Program-made: the position numbers and the translations under genes | Assembly (NCBI GenBank): GCA_051746745.1 | Contig: JBNJFJ010000001.1 | Coordinates: 22,323 to 86,322, forward strand | Source of the DNA: Halolactibacillus sp051746745 | GTDB lineage: Bacteria; Bacillota; Bacilli; Bacillales; Amphibacillaceae | Direction: 5' to 3' | Length of the DNA stretch: 64,000 nucleotides | In this document: in pieces, positions 1 through 8,010 of the stretch | How positions within the stretch are numbered: the first letter of the stretch is position 1 | Layout of the letters: the number at the start of each line of letters is the position of its first letter | Notes under the pieces: model-generated | Databases searched by the model: none | Seen by the model: the letters and a program-made list of their open reading frames with translations, nothing else | Told to the model about the DNA's origin: nothing

Positions 1-643
1 CTGTACCACCAGCGATTGGCACCTTCTTCTCTGATTTTTCTTCTTGTTTTGGCGCTTCTTGTTTTGGTGCTTCTTCAGTTGCTTCGGCTTCATGTCCTTC
101 AGCAAAGATTGACACGAGTGTTTCGCCTACAGTTGCAACCACACCTTCACCTACGTGTACTTCTTTTACGGTACCACTTACAGGTGATGGGATTTCTACT
201 ACTGATTTATCATTTTGTACTTCACATAGTACATCATCTTCATTGATTTCATCGCCAGCTTTAACAAACCACTTAACGATTTCACCTTCATGAATCCCTT
301 CGCCGATGTCAGGTAACTTAAATTCAAAGACACCTTGTGACGCTGGTGCATCATTTTCAGCAGGTGCTGCTTCCGCTGATTCTTCAGAACCAGCATCTTC
401 ATAACCTTCTGCATCGATTGTTACAAGTGTTTCACCAACAGTTGCAACCACACCTTCACCTACGTGTACTTCTTTTACGGTACCACTTACAGGTGATGGG
501 ATTTCTACTACTGATTTATCATTTTGTACTTCACATAGTACATCATCTTCATTGATTTCATCGCCGGCTTTAACAAACCATTTGACGATCTCGCCTTCAT
601 GGATACCTTCACCGATATCAGGCAATTTAAATTCAAAAGCCAT
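1..643 (-). CDS. pdhC: Pyruvate dehydrogenase E2 (dihydrolipoamide acetyltransferase), N-terminal part
   Basis: E2 core subunit of the pyruvate dehydrogenase complex, which moves acetyl groups from E1 to CoA on swinging lipoyl arms. The visible 214 residues hold two lipoyl domains (about 1-80 and 104-183), each with the lipoylation motif NDKSVVE (Lys43 and Lys146), joined and followed by Ala/Glu/Pro/Lys-rich linkers. The peripheral-subunit-binding and catalytic domains lie beyond the window edge. The ATG at 643 has an AAGGAGGTT ribosome binding site (651-659). It follows pdhB by 39 bp on the same strand, as expected for a pdhABC operon. B. subtilis E2 has a single lipoyl domain; two are known in Enterococcus-type E2. 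The two domains here are almost identical in DNA, which suggests recent duplication or gene conversion. Confidence 0.95.
   Translation of the reverse strand, partial: MAFEFKLPDIGEGIHEGEIVKWFVKAGDEINEDDVLCEVQNDKSVVEIPSPVSGTVKEVHVGEGVVATVGETLVTIDAEGYEDAGSEESAEAAPAENDAPASQGVFEFKLPDIGEGIHEGEIVKWFVKAGDEINEDDVLCEVQNDKSVVEIPSPVSGTVKEVHVGEGVVATVGETLVSIFAEGHEAEATEEAPKQEAPKQEEKSEKKVPIAGGT
131..564 (-). repeat. Direct repeat encoding the two lipoyl domains of E2
   Basis: Bases 131-255 and 440-564 are identical by eye and lie 309 bp (103 codons) apart. Similarity continues more weakly on both sides, through the start of each domain. The repeat is in frame and encodes the lipoyl-lysine region of each domain. 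Identity at silent sites implies recent duplication or ongoing conversion rather than protein-level selection alone. Confidence 0.9.
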
Positions 644-682
644 TATAGCTAACCTCCTTGGTTAATTCATCCGTTCATCTTA

Positions 683-1660
683 TTAGTAATTAATTGCTTC
701 GTTTGCTTTATTCACAATATCTTTGTGGTTTGGTAACCATACTTCTTCCGCTTGTGGGAAAGAATAAACTGTATCTGGTGCTGTTACACGAAGAACAGGT
801 GCTTCTAAATGTAAGATCGCACGCTCTTGAATTTCAGCAACGATTTGAGAAGCAATACCTGCCACACGTTGCGCTTCTTGAACAACAACTGCACGGCCTG
901 TTTTCTTAACTGATTCAACGATTGTTTCAACATCAAGTGGTGCAATTGTACGTAAGTCGATAACTTCTGCACTCACACCATTTTTCTCTAATTCTTCCGC
1001 TGCTTTCATTGAAGCTTGAACCATCGCACCGTAAGCAACTAATGTAATATCAGTACCTTCACGTTTAACGTTTGCTTTACCTAATTCGACTGTGTACTCT
1101 TCTTCAGGTACTTCGTCACGGAATGAACGGTAAAGTTTCATGTGCTCTAAGTAGATAACAGGATCGTTATCACGAATAGCAGAAATCAGTAACCCTTTTG
1201 CATCATATGGATTTGAAGGGATGACCACTTTAAGACCTGGTTGTTGCGCCATTAAACCTTCTAAAGAATCCGCGTGCATTTCAGGTGTGTGTACCCCACC
1301 ACCAAATGGTGAGCGCAATGTGATTGGCATGTTAACTGTGTTACCTGAGCGGTAACGCATACGCGCCATTTGACCACTAATTGAATCCATAACTTCATAC
1401 ACGAAGCCGAAGAATTGGATTTCTGGTACAGGGCGGAAGCCTTGTGTCGCAAGACCAATCGCTAGACCACCAATACCTGATTCAGCAAGTGGCGTATCAA
1501 ATACGCGATCTTCACCAAATTCATCCTGAAGACCTTCAGTTGCACGGAATACCCCGCCGTTTTTACCAACGTCTTCACCGAAAAGAACAACGTTCTCATC
1601 ATTTTTAAGTTCTACACGTAATGCATCAGTAATTGCTTGGATCATTGTCATTTGAGCCAT
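683..1660 (-). CDS. pdhB: Pyruvate dehydrogenase E1 component, beta subunit
   Basis: Beta half of the thiamine-diphosphate-dependent E1 heterotetramer that decarboxylates pyruvate and acetylates the E2 lipoyl groups. The 325 residues match the usual family length and begin with the typical MAQMTMIQAITDAL segment. Family hallmarks are LFGEDVGKNGGVFRAT near the N-terminus, the central HTPEMHADSLEGL segment and the transketolase C-terminal domain (about 200-320). The start lies two bases after the pdhA stop. The ribosome binding site AAGGAG is inside the end of pdhA, so the two subunits are translationally coupled. Identification is firm. Confidence 0.97.
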   Translation of the reverse strand: MAQMTMIQAITDALRVELKNDENVVLFGEDVGKNGGVFRATEGLQDEFGEDRVFDTPLAESGIGGLAIGLATQGFRPVPEIQFFGFVYEVMDSISGQMARMRYRSGNTVNMPITLRSPFGGGVHTPEMHADSLEGLMAQQPGLKVVIPSNPYDAKGLLISAIRDNDPVIYLEHMKLYRSFRDEVPEEEYTVELGKANVKREGTDITLVAYGAMVQASMKAAEELEKNGVSAEVIDLRTIAPLDVETIVESVKKTGRAVVVQEAQRVAGIASQIVAEIQERAILHLEAPVLRVTAPDTVYSFPQAEEVWLPNHKDIVNKANEAINY

Positions 1661-1663
1661 AAT

Positions 1664-2746
1664 CTACTTCGACTCCTTTGCTTTATATTCTTCCATTTGT
1701 TCTTGTAAGTTTTGTGGAAGTGTTTCATACATATTGCCGATTAAGTCTGTTACTTTTTGTTTTGGAACACCGTCAGCTTCTTTAATCGCTGCTTTAATTT
1801 CTTCTTTCGCACGTTCAATTACTTCGTTTTCTTCTTCCTCAGACCAAATACCTTTGTCTTCTAAGAATTTACGGAAACGTACAAGTGGATCTTTTTGTTC
1901 CCATTCGCTATCTAAGTCTTTCGTACGGTAACGTGTTGGGTCATCCCCTGCCATCGTGTGTGGACCGTAACGATAAGTTAATGTTTCAATAAGTGTTGGG
2001 CCTTCGCCGTTGATTGCACGTTCACGTGCTTCTTTTGTAGCAACGTATACAGCTAAAACGTCCATACCATCAACTTGGATACCTTCAATACCAGCAGCAA
2101 CAGCTTTTTGAGCTAACGTGTCTGCTTTTGTTTGCTTTTCAACTGGTGTTGAAATAGCAAAACGGTTGTTTTGAGCGATAAAAATCGCAGGCGCATCAAA
2201 AGCACCAGCAAAGTTCATACCTTCATAGAAGTCACCTTGAGAAGTACCACCGTCACCAGTATAAGTAACAGCGACGCGTTTTTCTCCGCGCTTCTTCATA
2301 CCAAGGGCAACACCAGCTGTTTGTACATACTGTGCACCAATGATGATCTGAGGGACCATTGCGTGAACGCCTTCTGGCATTTGACCACCTGCGAAGTGGC
2401 CACGTGACCATAAGAAAGCTTTGTAAAGAGGTAGACCGTGCCAGATTAATTGTGGCACATCACGATAACCTGGTAATAAATAATCATCTTTCTCTAAAGC
2501 GAAATGTGAACCAAGTTGAGAAGCTTCTTGGCCGGCTGTTGGTGCATAGAATCCTAAACGACCTTGGCGGTTCAATGCGATTGAACGCTGATCCAAAATT
2601 CTCGTGTACACCATTCTTGTCATTAAATCTTTAAATTCGTCATCTGAAAGTTTAGGCATTTTTTCTTCATTAACTACTTTGCCTTCTTCATTCAGAATTT
2701 GAAACGTTGGGAACTGCTCTGCAAATTTTTCATTAGTACGTTTCAA
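1664..2746 (-). CDS. pdhA: Pyruvate dehydrogenase E1 component, alpha subunit
   Basis: Alpha half of E1, carrying the thiamine diphosphate binding motif GDGG (about 164-167) ending at NN (193-194). Conserved segments such as YRDVPQLIWHGLPLY and the phosphorylation-loop-like RYGPHTMAGDDPT are present. Length is 360 residues from the start chosen here. I chose TTG at 2746 because AAGAGGTGAG sits at the right distance upstream of it. A GTG at 2776 in the same frame would give ten more residues but has no ribosome binding site. It is the first gene of the minus-strand pdhABC operon. The long upstream region holds a Rex-like site and two inverted repeats. Confidence 0.95.
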   Translation of the reverse strand: MKRTNEKFAEQFPTFQILNEEGKVVNEEKMPKLSDDEFKDLMTRMVYTRILDQRSIALNRQGRLGFYAPTAGQEASQLGSHFALEKDDYLLPGYRDVPQLIWHGLPLYKAFLWSRGHFAGGQMPEGVHAMVPQIIIGAQYVQTAGVALGMKKRGEKRVAVTYTGDGGTSQGDFYEGMNFAGAFDAPAIFIAQNNRFAISTPVEKQTKADTLAQKAVAAGIEGIQVDGMDVLAVYVATKEARERAINGEGPTLIETLTYRYGPHTMAGDDPTRYRTKDLDSEWEQKDPLVRFRKFLEDKGIWSEEEENEVIERAKEEIKAAIKEADGVPKQKVTDLIGNMYETLPQNLQEQMEEYKAKESK

Positions 2747-2799
2747 AAATCTCACCTCTTCCTTTCTTTTCAACACATAATATTTTGATGTATAAGTTT

Positions 2800-2820
2800 C
2801 GGATTAAATAATGTAATCCG
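2800..2820. promoter_or_regulatory. Inverted repeat in the pdhA leader
   Basis: CGGATTA, 7 bases, TAATCCG: perfect 7-bp arms, 54 bases upstream of the chosen pdhA start. It could be an operator or an mRNA hairpin; there is no T-run, so it is not a terminator. Confidence 0.4.
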
Positions 2821-3032
2821 AGGTTAAATTGCACCTATCCTTACATTACCCTTTTTGTAAATAAATTAACCTTTTTTAAATCAAAAAAGCAAACTGTTAT
2901 ACTGAAGAGCGGTGAAACGATTAGTACAATTTTTTATCTGTCCTTATCTTATCGCAATAATTGAATACGGTCAATCACTTTGCTTTAAATACTTAACAAT
3001 TAATTAAACTGAATGGTTTAAAAAGCGTTGGC

Positions 3033-3050
3033 TTGTGAACTGTTTCACTT
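3033..3050. promoter_or_regulatory. Rex-like redox operator upstream of pdhA
   Basis: TTGTGAA CTGT TTCACTT matches the Rex consensus TTGTGAA-N4-TTCACAA except for the last two bases. Rex represses fermentation and redox genes when NADH is low. NADH-linked control of pyruvate dehydrogenase is plausible in a facultative anaerobe. The site is about 290 bases upstream of pdhA, so the promoter would have to be distal. Inferred from sequence alone. Confidence 0.35.
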
Positions 3051-3272
3051 TATTTTTCAATCTGTATTACAAAACAAGTACACTGTGTAATACAGCAAAA
3101 CATCGCAATCATCACATTCTTTCACTTTGTTAAGAATATCACATTTTTGTTATAGTATATCTTCGTTTGTAAAGTTATAGTTAAATAACTTTGTCAACTT
3201 TTTTAAAGTTCTATTTTTAAATATTTTCAGATAAATTTCACGTTGATTATTTTTCATTTAACATCCCTTACA

Positions 3273-3325
3273 CACCATTATTAAACCAACATTCACCCCT
3301 GACAAGTGATGGTTTAATAATGGTG
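3273..3325. repeat. Perfect 16-bp inverted repeat
   Basis: CACCATTATTAAACCA at 3273-3288 is the exact reverse complement of 3310-3325, with a 21-base spacer. It has no T-run on either side and lies beyond the lipoprotein terminator. It may be an operator pair for the pdh promoter or a structured RNA element. Confidence 0.6.
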
Positions 3326-3335
3326 AGCGGGCATG

Positions 3336-3375
3336 AAAAAGAGGTGAGTAAACATAAATTTGTTTACTCACCTCT
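3336..3375 (-). terminator. Terminator of the YkyA-like lipoprotein gene
   Basis: GAGGTGAGTAAAC (3341-3353) pairs with GTTTACTCACCTC (3362-3374). On the minus strand the hairpin is followed by TTTTT, so it stops transcripts of the lipoprotein gene before the pdh upstream region. Confidence 0.85.
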
Positions 3376-3423
3376 TCATATTGATTAGCTATTTAATATC
3401 TTTCATGTCTTTCTACTCAAACC

Positions 3424-4077
3424 TTACTCTTCATATGAAATATTCAAGTCTGAGTGTTCATAGAATTGACGCTTCGCTTCATTAAATGCATCTGTTTCTT
3501 CATTAAATAGTTGATTTTTATCAACGACCACTTGATACTGTGCATTGACTTTCTCTACTTGTTCAGAGAATGTAGCTTCTTCTAAATCTTCTTGTTTTAA
3601 TAATTCATACAGTTCTTTATCAAGTGTGAGTGATGTTTGATAGGCTTCATTGAGTTCCACAAAGGCATCGTAACGTTGGTTCATTTCTTCGATCATTGTT
3701 TCTGCCGCTGTTTTCAATTCGCCCTCTTCTAATTCAGCCACAAGTGGGACCACTTTATCAAATTCTTCTTTCGCATTATCAATACTTGCTCGTTCGTTAT
3801 CTGTTAACGTTTCACGCTCTTCAATCGTCGTAATTGCTTCATCCGCTAATGTGTTAATCTCTTCATATTGATCAATACCTAAATCACTAATTTCTTGATA
3901 AATCGCTTGTTCTTGTTCTTCGAGTTCACTGATTGGTTGTTGTTGTTCAACAAAGCCTGTTTCAAATTCAACCGATGCCTCTAAATGTTGATAAATCTCT
4001 TCTTGGGTAGACTCACCTGAACATGCTGTTAACATGACGGCACTAAGTAGTCCAATTAATAATAGTTTTAATCGCAC
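3424..4077 (-). CDS. ykyA: YkyA-family cell-wall-binding lipoprotein
   Basis: Predicted exported lipoprotein of 217 residues. It has a basic start, a hydrophobic stretch, and a lipobox LTAC at about residues 16-19 for lipid attachment and signal peptidase II cleavage. The mature part is acidic and mostly helical (many Glu-rich heptads), consistent with a coiled-coil stalk outside the membrane. The GTG at 4077 is preferred because TGGAGGA sits at proper distance upstream; an upstream ATG in frame overlaps that site. In B. subtilis ykyA lies between defB and pdhA, as here, which supports the assignment. Function of the family is not established. Confidence 0.8.
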   Translation of the reverse strand: MRLKLLLIGLLSAVMLTACSGESTQEEIYQHLEASVEFETGFVEQQQPISELEEQEQAIYQEISDLGIDQYEEINTLADEAITTIEERETLTDNERASIDNAKEEFDKVVPLVAELEEGELKTAAETMIEEMNQRYDAFVELNEAYQTSLTLDKELYELLKQEDLEEATFSEQVEKVNAQYQVVVDKNQLFNEETDAFNEAKRQFYEHSDLNISYEE

Positions 4078-4318
4078 GTCTTTATCCTCCATTCATTCTG
4101 CCCTTATTTAATATGCACGTAACATTATAACATAGGATGATAGTGTAAAAACAGAAAAAAATCTCTAGGGCGCTAAGGTTCCTTTGATTAACCCTTTATT
4201 ACCCATGCTTTGCTCATGGTTAAAACGAATGTTTACCTTTATTGTTTAAAATGTGTTACACTATGATACAGTTGATCGTTCGTGATGAAAGAATTTATAT
4301 GCTAGAGGAGAATTTATT

Positions 4319-4876
4319 ATGTTAACAATGAAAGAGATCGTTAGAGAAGGACACCCTGCTTTGCGCGAAGTCGCGAAAGAAGTGGACCTTCCACTTAGTG
4401 CTGAAAATAAGCAAATCTTATCAGATATGCTTCAGTTCATTAAAAACTCGCAAGATCCTGAATTAAGTGAACAATACGACTTACGACCAGGCGTCGGTGT
4501 AGCAGCACCCCAGTTAGGCCAAAACAAACGTATGCTAGCTGTTCATTTTGAAGACTTGAAAGGCCAACTGTACAGCGACGGCTACATTAACCCTAAAATT
4601 GTCAGTCATTCAGTAGAACAGACATATATTTCAACAGGTGAAGGTTGTCTTTCTGTTGACCGCGAAGTGCCTGGTATCGTTCCGCGTTATAAACGCATTA
4701 CGATAAAAGCAACCACCCTTTCAGGTGAAGAAGTAAAATTACGTCTTAAAGGCTATGCTGCCGTTGTATTTCAACACGAAATCGATCACTTAAACGGCAT
4801 TATGTTTTATGATCACATCAGCAAAGACAACCCATTATCACCACCACAAAATGCCACACCTTGTGATGTGGAATAA
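4319..4876 (+). CDS. def: Peptide deformylase
   Basis: Metalloprotease that removes the formyl group from the N-terminal methionine of new proteins. All three signature motifs are visible: GVGVAAPQLG (motif 1), EGCLSV (motif 2, Cys metal ligand) and HEIDHLNG (motif 3, HExxH ligands and catalytic Glu). Length is 185 residues, typical of the Gram-positive type II enzyme with the insertion between motifs 1 and 2. The ATG has AGAGGAG upstream. The gene stands alone between ykyA and the rpoY promoter, in the same neighbourhood as B. subtilis defB (ykrB). Confidence 0.97.
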   Translation: MLTMKEIVREGHPALREVAKEVDLPLSAENKQILSDMLQFIKNSQDPELSEQYDLRPGVGVAAPQLGQNKRMLAVHFEDLKGQLYSDGYINPKIVSHSVEQTYISTGEGCLSVDREVPGIVPRYKRITIKATTLSGEEVKLRLKGYAAVVFQHEIDHLNGIMFYDHISKDNPLSPPQNATPCDVE

Positions 4877-4962
4877 TTAATTTTTTATCGAGTATAAGGG
4901 AGAAAATCATGGTTTACACTAGTCATGTGGGAAGTTTTCCAGTCAGACTTAACATGTTACTG

Positions 4963-4991
4963 TTTTCAAAAAGCCCAATTCGTACTATACT
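4963..4991 (+). promoter_or_regulatory. Sigma-A promoter for the rpoY-rnjA transcript
   Basis: TTTTCA (4963-4968), 17-base spacer, TATACT (4986-4991). It lies 60 bases before a 25-codon ORF and about 180 before rpoY, so the mRNA would carry a leader encoding that ORF. Confidence 0.6.
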
Positions 4992-5050
4992 ATAAGTATA
5001 AGGGTTGGATCGGATTATTAGTTTTTGCTTTTTGAAAGGAGCTGTTTCAC

Positions 5051-5128
5051 ATGTTAAGACGGCTAAGAGAAAAGCTTCGCAAGAAATGGAAAAGATTATT
5101 AAACCAAAATCGTGTCCCTAATGCTTAA
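5051..5128 (+). CDS. Small basic peptide (25 residues), possible leader ORF of rpoY
   Basis: ATG with a strong ribosome binding site (GAAAGGAGC, 5033-5041) starts a 25-residue frame rich in Arg and Lys (12 of 25, opening MLRRLREKLRKKWKR). The frame ends 42 bases before rpoY. I do not recognise a family. The quality of the ribosome binding site and its position after a promoter suggest that it is translated. It could be a leader peptide affecting rpoY-rnjA expression, or an independent microprotein with an amphipathic helix. Confidence 0.5.
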   Translation: MLRRLREKLRKKWKRLLNQNRVPNA

Positions 5129-5170
5129 GAATAAACAGACAAATATAACAAAATATTAAGGAGAGATGAA

Positions 5171-5380
5171 ATGATATTTAAAGTATTATATCAAGATTTA
5201 GCATCAGAAGTACCCGTTAGAGAAAATACCCATTCTCTATACATCGAAGCATCAAATGAGCGTGACGTACGCTTCAAACTAAAGGACCGCGGCATCAACA
5301 TCGAGTTTATTCAAACACTCGAAGGTGAGCACTTAGCTTACGAACAGCAGTCTGAAGATTTTACATTGGAGACTGTGTAA
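5171..5380 (+). CDS. rpoY: RNA polymerase epsilon subunit
   Basis: Small accessory subunit of Firmicute RNA polymerase (formerly YkzG, DUF1447). The 69 residues carry the typical N-terminal pattern with VPVRENTHSLYIEA and the segment ERDVR, and align along their whole length with what I know of B. subtilis YkzG. The ribosome binding site is AAGGAGAGATGA. The stop is 3 bases before rnjA, the conserved rpoY-rnjA arrangement. Confidence 0.95.
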   Translation: MIFKVLYQDLASEVPVRENTHSLYIEASNERDVRFKLKDRGINIEFIQTLEGEHLAYEQQSEDFTLETV

Positions 5381-5383
5381 CCA

Positions 5384-7051
5384 ATGAAATTCGTAAAAAA
5401 TGATCAAACAGCTGTTTTTGCCATTGGCGGCTTAGGCGAAATTGGTAAAAACACATACGGTATTCAATTCCAAGATGAAATTATCCTTATTGATGCAGGG
5501 ATTAAATTTCCAGAAGATGAATTGTTAGGCATTGACTATGTTATTCCTGACTATACGTATTTAATCCAAAATCAAGACAAAATTAAAGGTCTGTTTGTTA
5601 CACATGGTCACGAGGACCATATTGGAGGTATTCCTTACCTTCTTAAAGAAATCAATATCCCTATTTACGCTGGTAAATTAGCGATGGGACTCATTAAAAA
5701 CAAACTGGATGAACACGGTTTGTTGCGCTCAGCCAAACTAAACGTTTACCAAGAAGATGATGTGATCAAGTTTAGAAAAACATCTGTGTCATTTTTTAGA
5801 ACGACACACAGCATTCCAGATTCTTATGGCGTTGTTGTCAAAACACCACCTGGTAATGTTGTACACACAGGTGACTTTAAGTTTGACTTCACCCCCGTTG
5901 GTGAACCCGCAAACTTAGCTAAAATGGCTGAAATCGGTAAAGAAGGCGTGTTATGCTTACTTTCTGATTCAACGAATGCTGAAGTTCCAGGATTCACGAT
6001 GTCTGAGCGTGTCGTTGGTCAAAGTATTAATGATATCTTCAGTCGTGTTGACGGACGTGTAATTTTTGCGACATTCGCTTCTAACATTTACCGTCTTCAA
6101 CAAATGGTTGAAGGGGCAGTGAATCATAATCGTAAAGTAGCGGTATTTGGTCGTAGTATGGAAAACTCGATTGCGATTGGTCGTGAACTTGGCTATATTA
6201 ACGCGCCAGATGATACGTTTATCGATTCACACCAAATCAATCGCTTACCAGCAAACGAAGTAACGATTCTTTGTACTGGATCACAAGGTGAGCCAATGGC
6301 TGCTTTATCACGGATTGCAAATGGGACACACCGTCAAATTTCAATCATTCCTAATGATACGGTTGTTTTTAGTTCTTCACCTATTCCAGGTAATACTTTA
6401 AGCGTGTCACGCATGATTAACAGTCTGTATCGTGCCGGCGCTGAAGTCATTCACGGACCATTAAATGATATCCATACATCTGGTCACGGGGCACAAGAAG
6501 AACAAAAGCTGATGTTACGTCTATTACGCCCACGTTTCTTCATGCCAATCCACGGTGAATACCGGATGCAGATGGAACACGTGAAACATGCTGTAAGTTG
6601 TGACGTACCACAAGAAAATTGTTTCGTCATGGATAACGGTGACGTGCTTGCCTTAGGTAAAGACCATGCGCAACTGGCAGGTAAGATTCCTTCTGGCTCT
6701 GTCTATATCGATGGTAGTGGTATCGGCGACATCGGTAACATTGTGTTACGCGACCGCCGCATTTTATCTGAAGAAGGACTAGTTATTGTTGTTGTCAGCA
6801 TCAACATGAAAGAGTTTAAAATCGCTTCAGGTCCAGACATCATTTCACGTGGTTTCGTTTATATGCGTGAATCTGAAGACCTCATTAACGAAGCACAAAA
6901 GCTAGTTGAGAAGCATGTTTCAAAAGTGATGGAAAGAAAGACGACACAATGGTCTGAGATCAAAAATGAAATCACAGATACGATTCAACCTTTCTTATTC
7001 GAAAAAACAAAACGTCGTCCAATGATTTTACCAATCATTATGGAAGTATGA
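5384..7051 (+). CDS. rnjA: Ribonuclease J1
   Basis: Beta-CASP metallo-beta-lactamase ribonuclease with endonuclease and 5'-to-3' exonuclease activity, central to mRNA turnover and rRNA maturation. The 555 residues match the family. The zinc-binding motif HGHEDH (74-79) is intact; the later HSIPDS and HTGDF segments and the C-terminal dimerisation domain are present. It is coupled to rpoY by a 3-base gap, with GGAGA in the rpoY tail as ribosome binding site. A strong terminator follows at 7058-7098. Confidence 0.97.
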   Translation: MKFVKNDQTAVFAIGGLGEIGKNTYGIQFQDEIILIDAGIKFPEDELLGIDYVIPDYTYLIQNQDKIKGLFVTHGHEDHIGGIPYLLKEINIPIYAGKLAMGLIKNKLDEHGLLRSAKLNVYQEDDVIKFRKTSVSFFRTTHSIPDSYGVVVKTPPGNVVHTGDFKFDFTPVGEPANLAKMAEIGKEGVLCLLSDSTNAEVPGFTMSERVVGQSINDIFSRVDGRVIFATFASNIYRLQQMVEGAVNHNRKVAVFGRSMENSIAIGRELGYINAPDDTFIDSHQINRLPANEVTILCTGSQGEPMAALSRIANGTHRQISIIPNDTVVFSSSPIPGNTLSVSRMINSLYRAGAEVIHGPLNDIHTSGHGAQEEQKLMLRLLRPRFFMPIHGEYRMQMEHVKHAVSCDVPQENCFVMDNGDVLALGKDHAQLAGKIPSGSVYIDGSGIGDIGNIVLRDRRILSEEGLVIVVVSINMKEFKIASGPDIISRGFVYMRESEDLINEAQKLVEKHVSKVMERKTTQWSEIKNEITDTIQPFLFEKTKRRPMILPIIMEV

Positions 7052-7057
7052 TTTATA

Positions 7058-7098
7058 AAAAACACCAGAACTGCCTTTGAGGCGGTCCTGGTGTTTTT
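7058..7098. terminator. Terminator after rnjA
   Basis: CACCAG AA CTGCC pairs with GGCGG TC CTGGTG around a TTTGA loop, followed by TTTTT. The A-run before it makes it usable from the minus side too. Confidence 0.9.
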
Positions 7099-7121
7099 CA
7101 TTTAGAATAAAAACTAAATCC

Positions 7122-7157
7122 CCATCTTGATGTATGTGACATCAAGATGGTTTTTTT
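7122..7157. terminator. Second hairpin between rnjA and ktrC
   Basis: CCATCTTGATG (7122-7132) pairs with CATCAAGATGG (7140-7150) and is followed by seven T on the plus strand. It probably backs up the rnjA terminator; the minus-strand tail is weaker. Confidence 0.75.
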
Positions 7158-7827
7158 AATCTTCAATAACTAATTGCTTTTCAAATCGGGAAATATCTTT
7201 ATCAGCGCCAATAATCACAAGTGTGTCGCCTTCTTTAATCTTTTCACTCGCCATCGGTGAGACATTAATATCATTTGAATTCGTTGATTTAATGGCAACA
7301 ACGTTACAACCATAATTTGCTCGAATATCTAAGTCCACTAGTGTTTTACCAATAATCTTTTTGCCCGCTTTTATCTCCACAATACTATGATCATCCGAAA
7401 GCTCTAGGTGATCGAGAATATTACTTGAAATAATCGAATGCGCAATTTTCTTACCCATATCACGTTCTGGATGAATGACCTGATCGGCACCGATTTTCGT
7501 CAACACTTTTTCATGGTAATCATTTTGGGCTTTGACGGTAATTTTTTTAATGCCCAGTTCTTTTAACATCAGCGTCGTTAAAATACTTGCCTGAATATCT
7601 TCACCAATCGCAACAATAACATGATCTATATTTCTAATGCCTAATTCTTTTAACACTTTTTCATCAGTCGCATCAGCAATGACCGCATGTGATGCAATGT
7701 TGCGGTATTCATTTACTTTTGCTTCTGTTGAATCAATCGCCAGCACATCCATACCTTCTTTACTGAGCTCGCGACAAATACTGCCACCAAAACGTCCTAA
7801 GCCAATGACGGCAAATTCTCGTTTCAT
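7156..7827 (-). CDS. ktrC: K+ uptake regulatory subunit KtrC (RCK/TrkA family)
   Basis: Cytoplasmic gating ring protein of a Ktr potassium channel (partner KtrB or KtrD, not in this window). The N-terminal RCK_N domain has the Rossmann motif GLGRFG (9-14) with acidic Asp32 for nucleotide ribose. The C-terminal RCK_C domain (about 135-220) is the part that binds c-di-AMP in characterised homologues. Length is 223 residues. The gene lies next to rnjA, convergent with it, as ktrC (ykqB) does in B. subtilis, which favours KtrC over KtrA. The cluster also holds BCCT, MscS and CbpB genes. Confidence 0.85.
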   Translation of the reverse strand: MKREFAVIGLGRFGGSICRELSKEGMDVLAIDSTEAKVNEYRNIASHAVIADATDEKVLKELGIRNIDHVIVAIGEDIQASILTTLMLKELGIKKITVKAQNDYHEKVLTKIGADQVIHPERDMGKKIAHSIISSNILDHLELSDDHSIVEIKAGKKIIGKTLVDLDIRANYGCNVVAIKSTNSNDINVSPMASEKIKEGDTLVIIGADKDISRFEKQLVIED

Positions 7828-8010
7828 ATCAAACCAGCCTCCTCTACACTATACACTATCCAGTCTAGCATAATCTAGAAAAATGACAATAATAAAATGA
7901 AAGTATTTCCCGTTTAAAGTTTACACATAACAGGCGCTATCATTGTCAAATTATCGTTTAAAAAGTATAATATAGATGTTGTAAATTACTCGAAAGGTGT
8001 GATCGATTAT

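Larger units (their letters stand above)
2747..3335. other. Gene-free pdh upstream region
   Basis: About 590 bases without a credible reading frame, rich in A+T. It must hold the promoter of the minus-strand pdh operon. I see a small inverted repeat in the presumed 5' leader (2800-2820), a Rex-like operator (3033-3050) and a long perfect inverted repeat (3273-3325). A weak sigma-A-like pair (TTGCTT, 17 bases, TTAATT on the minus strand near 2893-2865) is possible but not convincing. Confidence 0.5.

Noticed and set aside
4909..4995. 28-codon frame after the deformylase gene with a purine-rich stretch upstream
   Set aside because: It runs through the rpoY promoter (4963-4991), shows no recognisable pattern and has only a fair ribosome binding site; I judged it chance.
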